53,808 nt of DNA, from positions 1 through 53,808 of the forward strand of contig JAEUQG010000558.1 in assembly GCA_016789755.1 (NCBI GenBank). The letters run 5' to 3'. The notes under the pieces were generated by a model. The model was given only the letters and a program-made list of their open reading frames with translations, was not told the origin of the DNA and searched no databases. The position numbers and the translations under genes are program-made. The DNA is from Bryobacterales bacterium. Its GTDB lineage: Bacteria > Acidobacteriota > Terriglobia > Bryobacterales > Bryobacteraceae. Of the stretch, positions 19,184 to 26,749 are shown one piece after another. Each line of letters opens with the position of its first letter. Position 1 is the stretch's first letter.

Positions 19184-21151
19184 ATGTCTTCCTTTGCCTG
19201 TTGCAGAGTGTTGTGGTCATTGAGCTTAGCAGCCAGCCTCATGGCCGCCGAGCGCCCCGTGCCTCCTCCCGGCGTAGCGGTCCCCGATCGCGACCGGGCC
19301 GAACTGGAGACCGCCCTCAAAAAACTCAGTGCCTCCATCGACGGTCTTAAGGCCAGCCCTCTCGTCACCGATGTCATCATCTTCCGCGATGCGGTCCGCT
19401 TCGCCCTCAAATACAACGAATTTTTCAAACCCGAGGACATCGGAAAGGGCAAAGAGCTTCTCCGCGCCGGGCAGGAACGCGCGGATCAACTGGCACGCGG
19501 GCAGGCGCCGTGGACCACCGCAACGGGACTCGTCGTGCGAGGGTATCGCTCCCGCATCGATGACAGCGTGCAGCCCTACGGCTTGGTAATTCCCGCTTCC
19601 TGGTCGGCGGCAGCGCCGCGACGCTGGCGCGTAGACGCCTGGTTCCACGGACGCAACGAAACCCTGAGCGAAGTCAACTTCCTCTATGAACGGCAGACCC
19701 GCCCCGGCGAGTTCACGCCCGCCGACACGATCATGCTGCACCTTTATGGGCGCTACTGCAACGCCAACAAATTCGCCGGAGAAGTGGACTTGTTCGAGGC
19801 GCTGGCCGATGTGCGCAATCGCTACCGCGTCGATGAAAATCGCATCTCCATTCGCGGATTCAGCATGGGCGGCGGCGCCGTATGGCACCTCGCGGCGCAC
19901 TACGGCGGGCGCTTCGCAGCCGCGGCCCCGGGCGCGGGATTCAGCGAAAGCCCCGCATTCCTCAATATCGCCAAGGATCCCGTCGAGCCCACCTGGTGGG
20001 AAAAGAAGCTGTGGCGCGATTACGACGCCGTGGATTATGCCATGAATTTTTTCAATCTGCCGCTGGTCGCATACTCGGGTGAGATCGACCGCCAGAAACA
20101 GGCCGCCGATATCATGGCGCAGTACCTCGAAAAAGAAGGAATGCGCATGACGCATATTATCGGGCCGCAGACGCCCCACCGCTATCATCCCGACTCAAAA
20201 GTCGAGATCGACCGCCGCATGGACGCCATCCTCGAGCGCGGCCGCGATCCCTACCCGCGCGTGGTGAAATTCACCACCTTCACCCTTGCCTACAACCGCA
20301 TGAAATGGGTGATCATCGACGCCATGACCGAGCATTGGGAACGGGCAACCGTGATCGCCGAGGCGCTCAACGATCGCGAGGTCAAGGCCACAACGAAAAA
20401 CGTGACCGCCTTGACACTGGACTTCGGCGCGGGTGGCGCCCCCGTCCTGCCCGACGCGAAGGCCACCATCCGAATCGATGGCCAGGCCGTTTCCGTCAGC
20501 GGTCCCGAGACTGATCGCAGTTGGCGTGTGCATCTGCGCAAGAACGGACCGAAGTGGGAGCAGGCGGCTTCGCCGCAAGGCAAGGACCTGGAGAAGCGCC
20601 ATCGGTTACAGGGCCCCATTGACGATGCCTTTATGAGCCGCTTCGTCTTCGTGCTGCCGACCGGTGAGCCGGCGAATAAGGGCACGGCCGAACGCATTGC
20701 CGCGGAGCAGGCGCGGGCCCTCGTGGAGTGGCGGCGCCAGTTCCGCGGCGAACCGTTGGTGAAGAAAGACATCGACGTCACCGGCGACGACATCGCCTCG
20801 GCCAACCTGGTGCTGTGGGGCGATCCGTCCTCCAATCAAGTCATGGCGAAGCTGATCGGCCGGCTGCCCGTAAAGTGGGCCGGTGGATCGGTCACCGTCG
20901 GCGCGAAAACCTTCGCCGCCGGCAATCATTACCCGGTGGCGATTTATCCGAATCCACTCAACCCGCGTAAATATGTCGTGCTCAATTCCAGCTTCACATT
21001 CCGCGAATACGATTACTTGAACAACGCCCGACAGATCCCCAAGCTGCCGGATTGGGCCGTGGTCGATGTATCCGTCCCCGCCGATGGGCGCTGGCCGGGG
21101 CGCATCGCCGATGCCGGATTCTTCAATGAACGCTGGGAGGTCAAGCAATGA
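19184..21151 (+). CDS. Secreted alpha/beta-hydrolase (prolyl-oligopeptidase/esterase-like)
   Basis: From ATG 19184 the protein is 655 aa; an in-frame GTG at 19166 adds six residues and neither has a good ribosome site. A signal peptide (about 1-22, LWSLSLAASLMAA) precedes a helical region, a beta-rich segment with DAWFHGRNET and an alpha/beta-hydrolase core. The nucleophile elbow is RISIRGFSMGGGAVWHLA (G-x-S-x-G); a later YSGEIDRQ and TPHRYHP could supply Asp and His. The C-terminal region (about 420-655) is extra and beta-rich. The stop overlaps the next start (ATGA), so the gene is coupled to the mutarotase-like protein and then to an enolase-superfamily protein; an esterase acting on carbohydrate is a reasonable inference. 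Confidence 0.78.
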   Translation: MSSFACCRVLWSLSLAASLMAAERPVPPPGVAVPDRDRAELETALKKLSASIDGLKASPLVTDVIIFRDAVRFALKYNEFFKPEDIGKGKELLRAGQERADQLARGQAPWTTATGLVVRGYRSRIDDSVQPYGLVIPASWSAAAPRRWRVDAWFHGRNETLSEVNFLYERQTRPGEFTPADTIMLHLYGRYCNANKFAGEVDLFEALADVRNRYRVDENRISIRGFSMGGGAVWHLAAHYGGRFAAAAPGAGFSESPAFLNIAKDPVEPTWWEKKLWRDYDAVDYAMNFFNLPLVAYSGEIDRQKQAADIMAQYLEKEGMRMTHIIGPQTPHRYHPDSKVEIDRRMDAILERGRDPYPRVVKFTTFTLAYNRMKWVIIDAMTEHWERATVIAEALNDREVKATTKNVTALTLDFGAGGAPVLPDAKATIRIDGQAVSVSGPETDRSWRVHLRKNGPKWEQAASPQGKDLEKRHRLQGPIDDAFMSRFVFVLPTGEPANKGTAERIAAEQARALVEWRRQFRGEPLVKKDIDVTGDDIASANLVLWGDPSSNQVMAKLIGRLPVKWAGGSVTVGAKTFAAGNHYPVAIYPNPLNPRKYVVLNSSFTFREYDYLNNARQIPKLPDWAVVDVSVPADGRWPGRIADAGFFNERWEVKQ

Positions 21152-22212
21152 AAACGCTCCTCTGTCTGTTCTTGGGCGCCGCCGCCGCGCTGGCGCAGAC
21201 ACGCCCCGTGGTGACCCTCGAGGGCAGCGCCGCGAAGGTGGAGATTGATCGCCTCGGCGGGTCCATCGTCCGTTTCGAGTTCAAGGATCAGGGGCTCAAT
21301 CCGCTGCGCTGGAACAACGAGAATCCCGGTATGGAGAAGCGCGCCATGGCGCATTTCCTTTGCCTCGACCGATGGGGGCAGGTCTCCGAGGCCGAAGGGA
21401 AAAGCGGCATGCCCTACCACGGCGAAGCCACTCGCGTGGAGTGGACCGCATCGAACGCCGGACCGGGGGCAGCCAGGATGACCGCCCATTTGCCCATCGC
21501 CAATATGGATGTCACGCGTCAGGCCAGGCTCCATCCCTCGCAGGCGCTATTCCTGGTGACGGAGACCGTGACGAATCGCAACAAATTAGGCCGTCCTTAC
21601 AATATGGTGCAGCATCCCACCGTGGGCGCTCCGTTCCTCGATGAAACGGTCGTGGTCGATGCCAACGCGCGGCGCGGATTCATGCAATCGAACCCGATGC
21701 CCGACGCGGAGTATCCCGTCGTGTACTGGCCGCAGGCGCTGAAGGATGGCTTGCCAGTGAATCTCCGAATGCTGGTGAACGATCCCGCCCCCAATGTCGT
21801 GTCCTACGTTGTCGATGACGAGTTGGGATGGGTGACCGCGGTCAATGCCGCCAAGGGCCTGATGATCGGCTATCTCTGGCGCACCAAGGAATATCCGTGG
21901 CTCAACATCTGGCGGCACGTCGATGGCGCCGGCAAGCCGATGGCCCGCGGATTGGAGTTTGGGACCACCGGATTGCATCAGCCCTTCTCCGTGCTCATGA
22001 AGAAGGGGAAAATGTTCGGGCGCCCGGTCTTCGATTGGCTTGAGCCGGATGAGACCCACACGCGGTCGTATGCCGTGTTTCTGTTCAAAGTTCCGGCCGG
22101 TTTTCGCGGCGTGGAGAGCGTCGCCTATCGCGATGGGAAACTGGCCGTCAAGGAACGCGATGGACGGCGTGTGCTGACCATGGACGCCGGCGCGCTTTGG
22201 CCGGAACGTTGA
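21148..22212 (+). CDS. Secreted aldose-1-epimerase-like (mutarotase-fold) protein
   Basis: A 354-aa protein with a clear signal peptide (MKTLLCLFLGAAAALAQ). The beta-rich body has features of the galactose-mutarotase superfamily: an early LGGSIVRFEFKD, a central NMVQHPTVGAPFLDE and late ETHTRSYAVFLFKVP. I do not see a confident catalytic His/Glu set for true aldose epimerases, so it may be a fold relative that binds sugars. It overlaps the hydrolase stop by 4 bp and ends 15 bases before the enolase-superfamily gene. Confidence 0.65.
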   Translation: MKTLLCLFLGAAAALAQTRPVVTLEGSAAKVEIDRLGGSIVRFEFKDQGLNPLRWNNENPGMEKRAMAHFLCLDRWGQVSEAEGKSGMPYHGEATRVEWTASNAGPGAARMTAHLPIANMDVTRQARLHPSQALFLVTETVTNRNKLGRPYNMVQHPTVGAPFLDETVVVDANARRGFMQSNPMPDAEYPVVYWPQALKDGLPVNLRMLVNDPAPNVVSYVVDDELGWVTAVNAAKGLMIGYLWRTKEYPWLNIWRHVDGAGKPMARGLEFGTTGLHQPFSVLMKKGKMFGRPVFDWLEPDETHTRSYAVFLFKVPAGFRGVESVAYRDGKLAVKERDGRRVLTMDAGALWPER

Positions 22213-22227
22213 TATCATGACGCGAGC

Positions 22228-23466
22228 ATGATCACTCGCCGCAACTTCCTCAAGACCGCCGCTGCGGCCGCGCCCGCCGCGTGGCTGCTGAACTACCGGG
22301 CCATGGCCGCCACCATGAAGGGGAAGGTCAAGATCCGCGACGTGCAGACGATGATGCTGCAAGGGCCGCGCACTTACACGCTGGTGAAGATCCTCACCGA
22401 TCAGGGGCCCTACGGCATCGCCGAGGCCTACGGCAATCCCGGAGTCGGCGTGCGCGAGCAGGTGGATTTCCTGAAGACGATGATCGTCGGGAAAGATCCG
22501 CTGGAGATTGAAGAGATCGTCACGCGGCTCGACCGCCACAGCGACGGTTCCGCGCATTCCTTCTTCCGAGCCGTGAGCGGCATCGACATGGCTTTGTTCG
22601 ATCTCGCGGGCAAGATCCTCAATGTCCCCGTGAGCACGTTGTTAGGCGGGCGCTATCGCGATAAGGTCCGCGTCTACAATCATGCCGCCCCGCGCAACAT
22701 GATGGACAAGGCTTCCTGCCGCGAGTGGGCGGCGCAGTGCAAAGCCGACAAAAGCGGTTTCTTCGGACACAAATTCGGCCTGCAGCACAGCGATCCGAAG
22801 AGGGACATGGGGCGCGACCCGGCCAACCGGCTCCTCTCCTCTCAGGAAGTTCGCAATGTCCGGCAGCAGTTCGAGAATTGCCGCGAGGCCATCGGCTGGG
22901 ATCACGACATCATGGTGCATTGCCACTGGGAGTACGATTTGCGCACCGCCATCCAGATTGCCGAGGCCGTGGAAGACATGAAGCCGCAATGGCTCGAAGA
23001 CCCCCTCCCCGTCCACTATTCCGAGAGTTGGAAACGGCTGGCCGAAACCGTGCGCGTCCCTCTGCAGACCGGAGAGAACTGGTTCCGGCGTCACGAGGCG
23101 CTGCCCTTCGTCGTCAATGCCGCAATCGACATTCTGCATCCCGATCTCCGTAACTCGGGCGGATTCCTCGAGACCAAGAAAATGGCGGACCTCGCCGATC
23201 TCTACCATCTGCCGATGGCCAATCACAATACGGGATCGGTGGTGAACACCATGGCCACTATCCACTGGGCCTCCTCCATTCGCGATTACATCCACTGCGA
23301 AACCGTGGTGGGTAAGAACGATTGGATGGACGATGTCATCGTCCATGACGGCCAGGTCGTGAAGGGCGGGTTCATCGAAGTTCCCAACAAGCCAGGCCTG
23401 GGCATTGAATTGAATCCCGACGTCGTGAAGGCGCACCTGGCAACAGGCGAGAAGTGGTGGGGATAA
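22228..23466 (+). CDS. Tat-exported enolase-superfamily (mandelate racemase/sugar-acid dehydratase-like) protein
   Basis: A 412-aa protein with a Tat leader (MITRRNFLKTAAAAAPA). The N-terminal capping domain (about 35-150) leads to a TIM barrel. The usual metal ligands are Asp-Glu-Glu; here the first position reads VHCHWEYD, so His 231 replaces Asp, followed by Glu 257 (WLEDPLP) and Glu 283 (TGENW). Lys 182 (GHKFG) and the Asp 306/His 333 pair (ILHPDLRNSGG, MANHNTGSVVN) fit the mandelate-racemase subgroup. Members dehydrate or epimerise sugar acids, normally in the cytoplasm. It is third in the run with esterase and mutarotase-like genes and its stop abuts that of the facing beta-helix gene. 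Confidence 0.88.
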   Translation: MITRRNFLKTAAAAAPAAWLLNYRAMAATMKGKVKIRDVQTMMLQGPRTYTLVKILTDQGPYGIAEAYGNPGVGVREQVDFLKTMIVGKDPLEIEEIVTRLDRHSDGSAHSFFRAVSGIDMALFDLAGKILNVPVSTLLGGRYRDKVRVYNHAAPRNMMDKASCREWAAQCKADKSGFFGHKFGLQHSDPKRDMGRDPANRLLSSQEVRNVRQQFENCREAIGWDHDIMVHCHWEYDLRTAIQIAEAVEDMKPQWLEDPLPVHYSESWKRLAETVRVPLQTGENWFRRHEALPFVVNAAIDILHPDLRNSGGFLETKKMADLADLYHLPMANHNTGSVVNTMATIHWASSIRDYIHCETVVGKNDWMDDVIVHDGQVVKGGFIEVPNKPGLGIELNPDVVKAHLATGEKWWG

Positions 23467-24768
23467 TTACTGCGCAGGGCGGCCCGCAACTGCTTTGATA
23501 TCGGTGTTCTTTGGATCGAGACCGAGACGTACCCGCGCGCTCTTTGCCGCCGGCGCGAAGATCACGCCATGGACATCGGCAAGGCCGCCGTCGTGGATCG
23601 ATTCCAGACGCAGCACCGGCCGTTCGACCGGATCGTGAACGTAGCAGTCGGCAAACTCCACCTGTCCCACCGTTGCCGCAATCTCGGGGCGTCGTAATTC
23701 GAAGTGAATCGGCACGCGCGGTCCCGCGTACGCGGGCGCGGCCGATTGCCACGGATTGCGAAAGTGGCAATTGACGAAACGTACCTTTACGTTCTTCGAC
23801 GATTTATCCGTCACCCCAGCCGATTCGCGGCCGGTATCTTCCGTGACGCAGTCGACGAATTCGATCGTTCCCTGCGGGCCGTCGTCCTTGACGCCCGAAA
23901 CACGGATACCGGCCCGTCCACCCTGATTGCCTCCGCGCATCAGGCAGTTCTCGAAGCGGATGGAAACCGGCGCCGACTTGGCGCTCAAGGGACGAAGGTA
24001 GACCAGCACGCCGTCGCCGCTGTTCTGCTCGAAAACGGAATTGCGCACCAAAACATTTTGTAATCGTTGTGTTTCGGTGTCCGGTTCCAGATCGAGGCCC
24101 GCTTCCGGAGCCGTGCCGCCGGTCTTCGAGAACCGGCAGTGCTCCACCGTGAGGTTGACGGCGCTGATCACGCTCATCCCCTGGCGGTGGTTGTCGTGAG
24201 CCTCGCAGTCTTTGAAGACAACATCCTCGCTCCAGCCACGCGTGCCGTTCCCGTCGATGTAGAAGCCGTCCCCGCCGCTGCTCTCCGAACGAAGCCCCTC
24301 CACCCGCACGTTCTTCACTCCACGCAAGGCGAGCCCCATGCGCCATTCCGCTTTCGTGTACGGCGGCTTTTGATAGTCGGCTTTGCGCATACGAAGGCTT
24401 GCCCCGTAGCCTCGAATTGTCAGGTTGTCCACGCCGCTGGCGGTGAGCAGGCTGTCGCCTCCTCCGTGGAATGCGCCTTTCTTCGCCAGAATCACGACGC
24501 CGGGCTCAAGGTAGAGTTCCTGGTTCCCCCGCAGGCGAATCGGCGTGACAATCCACGGTTCACCCATGTACGGCACGATGACGCGCTTTGCGCCGGAGTC
24601 GATCGCCGCCTGCAGGGCGGCTGTCGAATCTTCGGTGGAAAACCCCCACCATGCGGCGTTCGCCGTTGCGCTTTTGCCGGATAGCACGCGTTCAACGGCC
24701 CGCGGGTCGCCAACGCTCGGTTGCGCCAAAGCGGAAGCGGTGGTGCAAAACAGCAGGAACTGAAGCAT
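23467..24768 (-). CDS. Secreted right-handed parallel beta-helix (pectate-lyase-like) protein
   Basis: A 433-aa protein with a short signal peptide (MLQFLLFCTTASALAQ) and AAGGAG upstream of the ATG. After the opening ALQAAIDSGAKRVIVPYMGE, typical of pectate-lyase-3-like helices, there is a series of short strands with repeated NVRVEGL, DVVFKDCEAHDN, NLTVEHCRFSKTGG and NVLVRNSVFEQN elements. This fold is common in polysaccharide lyases and glycosidases, but no diagnostic catalytic set can be named from sequence. It lies downstream of the Gfo/Idh/MocA gene and faces the enolase-superfamily gene, so carbohydrate processing is inferred. Confidence 0.82.
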   Translation of the reverse strand: MLQFLLFCTTASALAQPSVGDPRAVERVLSGKSATANAAWWGFSTEDSTAALQAAIDSGAKRVIVPYMGEPWIVTPIRLRGNQELYLEPGVVILAKKGAFHGGGDSLLTASGVDNLTIRGYGASLRMRKADYQKPPYTKAEWRMGLALRGVKNVRVEGLRSESSGGDGFYIDGNGTRGWSEDVVFKDCEAHDNHRQGMSVISAVNLTVEHCRFSKTGGTAPEAGLDLEPDTETQRLQNVLVRNSVFEQNSGDGVLVYLRPLSAKSAPVSIRFENCLMRGGNQGGRAGIRVSGVKDDGPQGTIEFVDCVTEDTGRESAGVTDKSSKNVKVRFVNCHFRNPWQSAAPAYAGPRVPIHFELRRPEIAATVGQVEFADCYVHDPVERPVLRLESIHDGGLADVHGVIFAPAAKSARVRLGLDPKNTDIKAVAGRPAQ

Positions 24769-24783
24769 ATACGGTTCTCCTTC

Positions 24784-24813
24784 CCCGGTGGCATCTCACA
24801 TAGCGCCACCGGG
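24784..24813 (-). terminator. Hairpin between Gfo/Idh and beta-helix genes
   Basis: A perfect 9-bp stem (CCCGGTGGC 24784-24792 with GCCACCGGG 24805-24813, 12-base loop) lies in the 72-base gap. A second small palindrome CCATCGCCGATGG is at 24827-24839. There is no T-tract on the minus strand, so it may be an attenuator or RNA-stability element rather than a full terminator. Confidence 0.4.
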
Positions 24814-24840
24814 TCAGGGATTCCATCGCCGATGGCGAGC

Positions 24841-26097
24841 TTAGATCAGTTTGTATACCCCAGGAACGGGAATCGGTGTCATCGTCATGGGCTTCTTATA
24901 CTCGAAGTCCTTCGGTTGCAGGTCAAGCTTCGATGCCATGATGCGGTCCCAGGTGATCTCCTCGCCCGAATACGCCGCCTCGCGTGCCATGACACATGCC
25001 ATCGTGCTCTCGGCCACCTTCATCGCGTGATTGATGTAGGGCCCATCGCCGCGAATGGAGTTGATCAGCGCCGTGTGCTCCAAAACATAAGGATTACCCT
25101 GGATGTTGCGATTGCCGCGCAGAGAGCGGCTATCCCAGCGGCCCTTGCTGCCCACAATCTGTTCGCTCACGTTGCCGTAAGCCCCTCGCTGGAATTGCCG
25201 GCAGTAGCTCGACATGCGCACTCCGTTGGCGAATTCGAAATCGGCGCTCAGGTGATCGTAGATGTTCCCATACAACTCCTCGTTGGGACGCCACGCGCGG
25301 CCGCCCGATGCCCAAACCTTCACCGGCTTGTCGTTCATCGCCCACAGGCAAACGTCGATATTGTGCAGATGCTGTTCCACCACCTGATCGCCGCAGATCC
25401 AGACATAGGAATACCAATTGCGATGCTGCCACTCCATGTCCCCGAACTTCGGATCGCGGGCTTTGTTCTGGATCACCGGCGTGCCCACCCAATAGGCATA
25501 CAGCGAGTTGATGGCCCCGTACTCGCCGTTCTGAAGCCGGTTGATGGCTTCCATGTACTCCGGTTGGAAACGGCGCTGCGCGCCGGAAACGACGGTCAGT
25601 TTCATCTGCTCGGATTTCTTCGCCGCTTCCATAAAGCGCCGGACGCCCACCGGATCGGTGCCGAAAGGCTTCTCGCAGAATACGTGCTTCTTCGCATTGA
25701 TCGCCGCCTCGAAGTGCTCGGGACGATAGCCGGGAGGCGTCGCCAGCATGACGATGTCGATATCGGAGCTGACCAGTTTCTTGAACGAATCGAAACCGAC
25801 AAAACGGTGAGTGGGCTCCACTTTTATGCGCGAGGCGTGCTGCGGATGCTGCTCTTTGATCCACCGCAAGTTGCCTTCCAGTTTGTCCTCGAAGATGTCT
25901 GCCATGGCGACCAAGTCGACATTCTCCGAACCGTTCATCAGGTCGATCGCGGCCTGTCGCCCGCGTCCGCCGCAGCCTACCAGGCCTGCTTTGAGACGTT
26001 CTTTTCCGGCTCCGCGAACAAGTTCGGGACGGATAATCTGGAAAGTGGCCGCTGCTCCGGTAAGCAGCGAACGGCGCGAAAAGTCCGAAGCATTCAT
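24841..26097 (-). CDS. Tat-exported Gfo/Idh/MocA-family oxidoreductase
   Basis: From ATG 26097 (AAGGAGTCTTAC upstream, decisive for the start) the protein is 418 aa. The leader DFSRRSLLTGAAATFQII is a Tat signal. A Rossmann fold follows (AGLVGCGGRGRQAAIDL), with DIVMLATPPGYRPEHF and the family hallmark HVFCEKPFGTDPVG; the C-terminal alpha/beta domain has GDQVVEQHLHNIDVCLW, where the His pair is likely catalytic. Relatives oxidise or isomerise sugars with tightly held NAD(P); glucose-fructose oxidoreductase is the known Tat-exported precedent. It is followed by the beta-helix gene. The 650-base region upstream carries dispersed repeats. Confidence 0.92.
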   Translation of the reverse strand: MNASDFSRRSLLTGAAATFQIIRPELVRGAGKERLKAGLVGCGGRGRQAAIDLMNGSENVDLVAMADIFEDKLEGNLRWIKEQHPQHASRIKVEPTHRFVGFDSFKKLVSSDIDIVMLATPPGYRPEHFEAAINAKKHVFCEKPFGTDPVGVRRFMEAAKKSEQMKLTVVSGAQRRFQPEYMEAINRLQNGEYGAINSLYAYWVGTPVIQNKARDPKFGDMEWQHRNWYSYVWICGDQVVEQHLHNIDVCLWAMNDKPVKVWASGGRAWRPNEELYGNIYDHLSADFEFANGVRMSSYCRQFQRGAYGNVSEQIVGSKGRWDSRSLRGNRNIQGNPYVLEHTALINSIRGDGPYINHAMKVAESTMACVMAREAAYSGEEITWDRIMASKLDLQPKDFEYKKPMTMTPIPVPGVYKLI

Positions 26098-26121
26098 GTA
26101 AGACTCCTTGGAATATGTGAA

Positions 26122-26205
26122 GCGCAAAGGGCAAGATCCGCGCCGCCAGTGTTCCGGAAACACGCGTCTTTACTCGTGGCGCGGGCGGGTTCCGTTTTGC
26201 GCGTG
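26122..26205 (+). repeat. Dispersed palindromic repeat P, copy 1
   Basis: An 84-base imperfect palindrome. The outer stem is GCGCAAA (26122-26128) with TTTGCGC (about 26196-26202); an inner helix pairs AAGA with TCTT, then CGCG with CGCG, with GTGTT-CCGGA-AACAC at the tip. It matches copies at 26270 and 47655 throughout, including the 3' block GGCGCGGGCG and TCCGTTT. Confidence 0.75.
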
Positions 26206-26269
26206 TTTCTCAAAACCCCCATTCTACTCCCCTCCGCCGTGGGAGGGAATGGCCATATAGCGCAAATAG

Positions 26270-26350
26270 CGCAAAGGGCACACTCCGTGCCGCCAGTGTC
26301 CCTGGAACACGTGTGCCCCAAAAAGGCGCGGGCGCGCCTCCGTTTTGCGG
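26270..26350 (+). repeat. Dispersed palindromic repeat P, copy 2
   Basis: Same family as 26122-26205, same orientation. The inner helix here is GGGCACAC with GTGTGCCC, perfect over 8 bp, and the next step is CGTG with CACG instead of CGCG with CGCG. The sequence differs from copy 1 at both sides of the helices while pairing is kept. A Q-type element begins 93 bases after its start. Confidence 0.75.
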
Positions 26351-26362
26351 GTGTTCACGCCA

Positions 26363-26455
26363 AAGCCCGCACAGGCCGGGGCGTGGCCCCCAGCATGTAG
26401 GGGAACTCATGTGCCGCGGGTAGACCCGGCGCGTTGTGCGGGAGAATTCCCCCAA
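26363..26455 (+). repeat. Dispersed palindromic repeat Q, copy 1
   Basis: A roughly 90-base element with inverted ends CCCGCACA (26366-26373) and TGTGCGGG (about 26435-26442) and a second arm pair GGGGAACT/AATTCCCC. It is about 85% identical by eye to 47562-47653. Confidence 0.75.
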
Positions 26456-26673
26456 AAGCCGCCTGCACGTGGGATTGTTACATGTGTATCGTGGATAAAA
26501 TCGTCGTTTGTCGTGTTACACTAGTGACGAATCGCTTCAGGACAGTTGACAAAGCTCGGGGTCACTCTCACTTTCGAAGAACCCCAGCCTAACTCCCTGC
26601 CGAAAGCTGTTTCGCTTGAGTTCTTTGAGACCGGTTAGAAGAAGTTGCACCGGCGCATAACCCGGTTGCATCT

Positions 26674-26695
26674 GTGAATTATTAACAAGATTCAC
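26674..26695. promoter_or_regulatory. Inverted repeat, possible operator of the TonB receptor gene
   Basis: GTGAAT (26674-26679) and ATTCAC (26690-26695) form perfect 6-bp arms with a 10-base AT-rich spacer (TATTAACAAG), about 55 bases before the receptor start. The centre-to-centre distance of 16 bases suits a dimeric repressor. Function is inferred only from position and symmetry. Confidence 0.35.
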
Positions 26696-26749
26696 GTCTC
26701 TGCCGCACTCCATGATCCACCAAATGCGAGACGGCGGAGCTGTGTCTTT

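Larger units (their letters stand above)
26098..26749. other. Divergent intergenic region with dispersed repeats, 652 bp
   Basis: This separates the Gfo/Idh gene (minus) from the TonB receptor gene (plus). It contains two P-type and one Q-type palindromic repeat (26122-26455), then a more AT-rich part with TGTTACA twice (26476-26482 and 26514-26520) and an inverted repeat at 26674-26695 before the receptor gene. No protein is supported here. Confidence 0.6.

Noticed and set aside
26490..26500. DnaA-box-like TTATCCACG on the minus strand
   Set aside because: A single 8-of-9 match without neighbours, AT-rich unwinding region or dnaA/dnaN genes does not make an origin.
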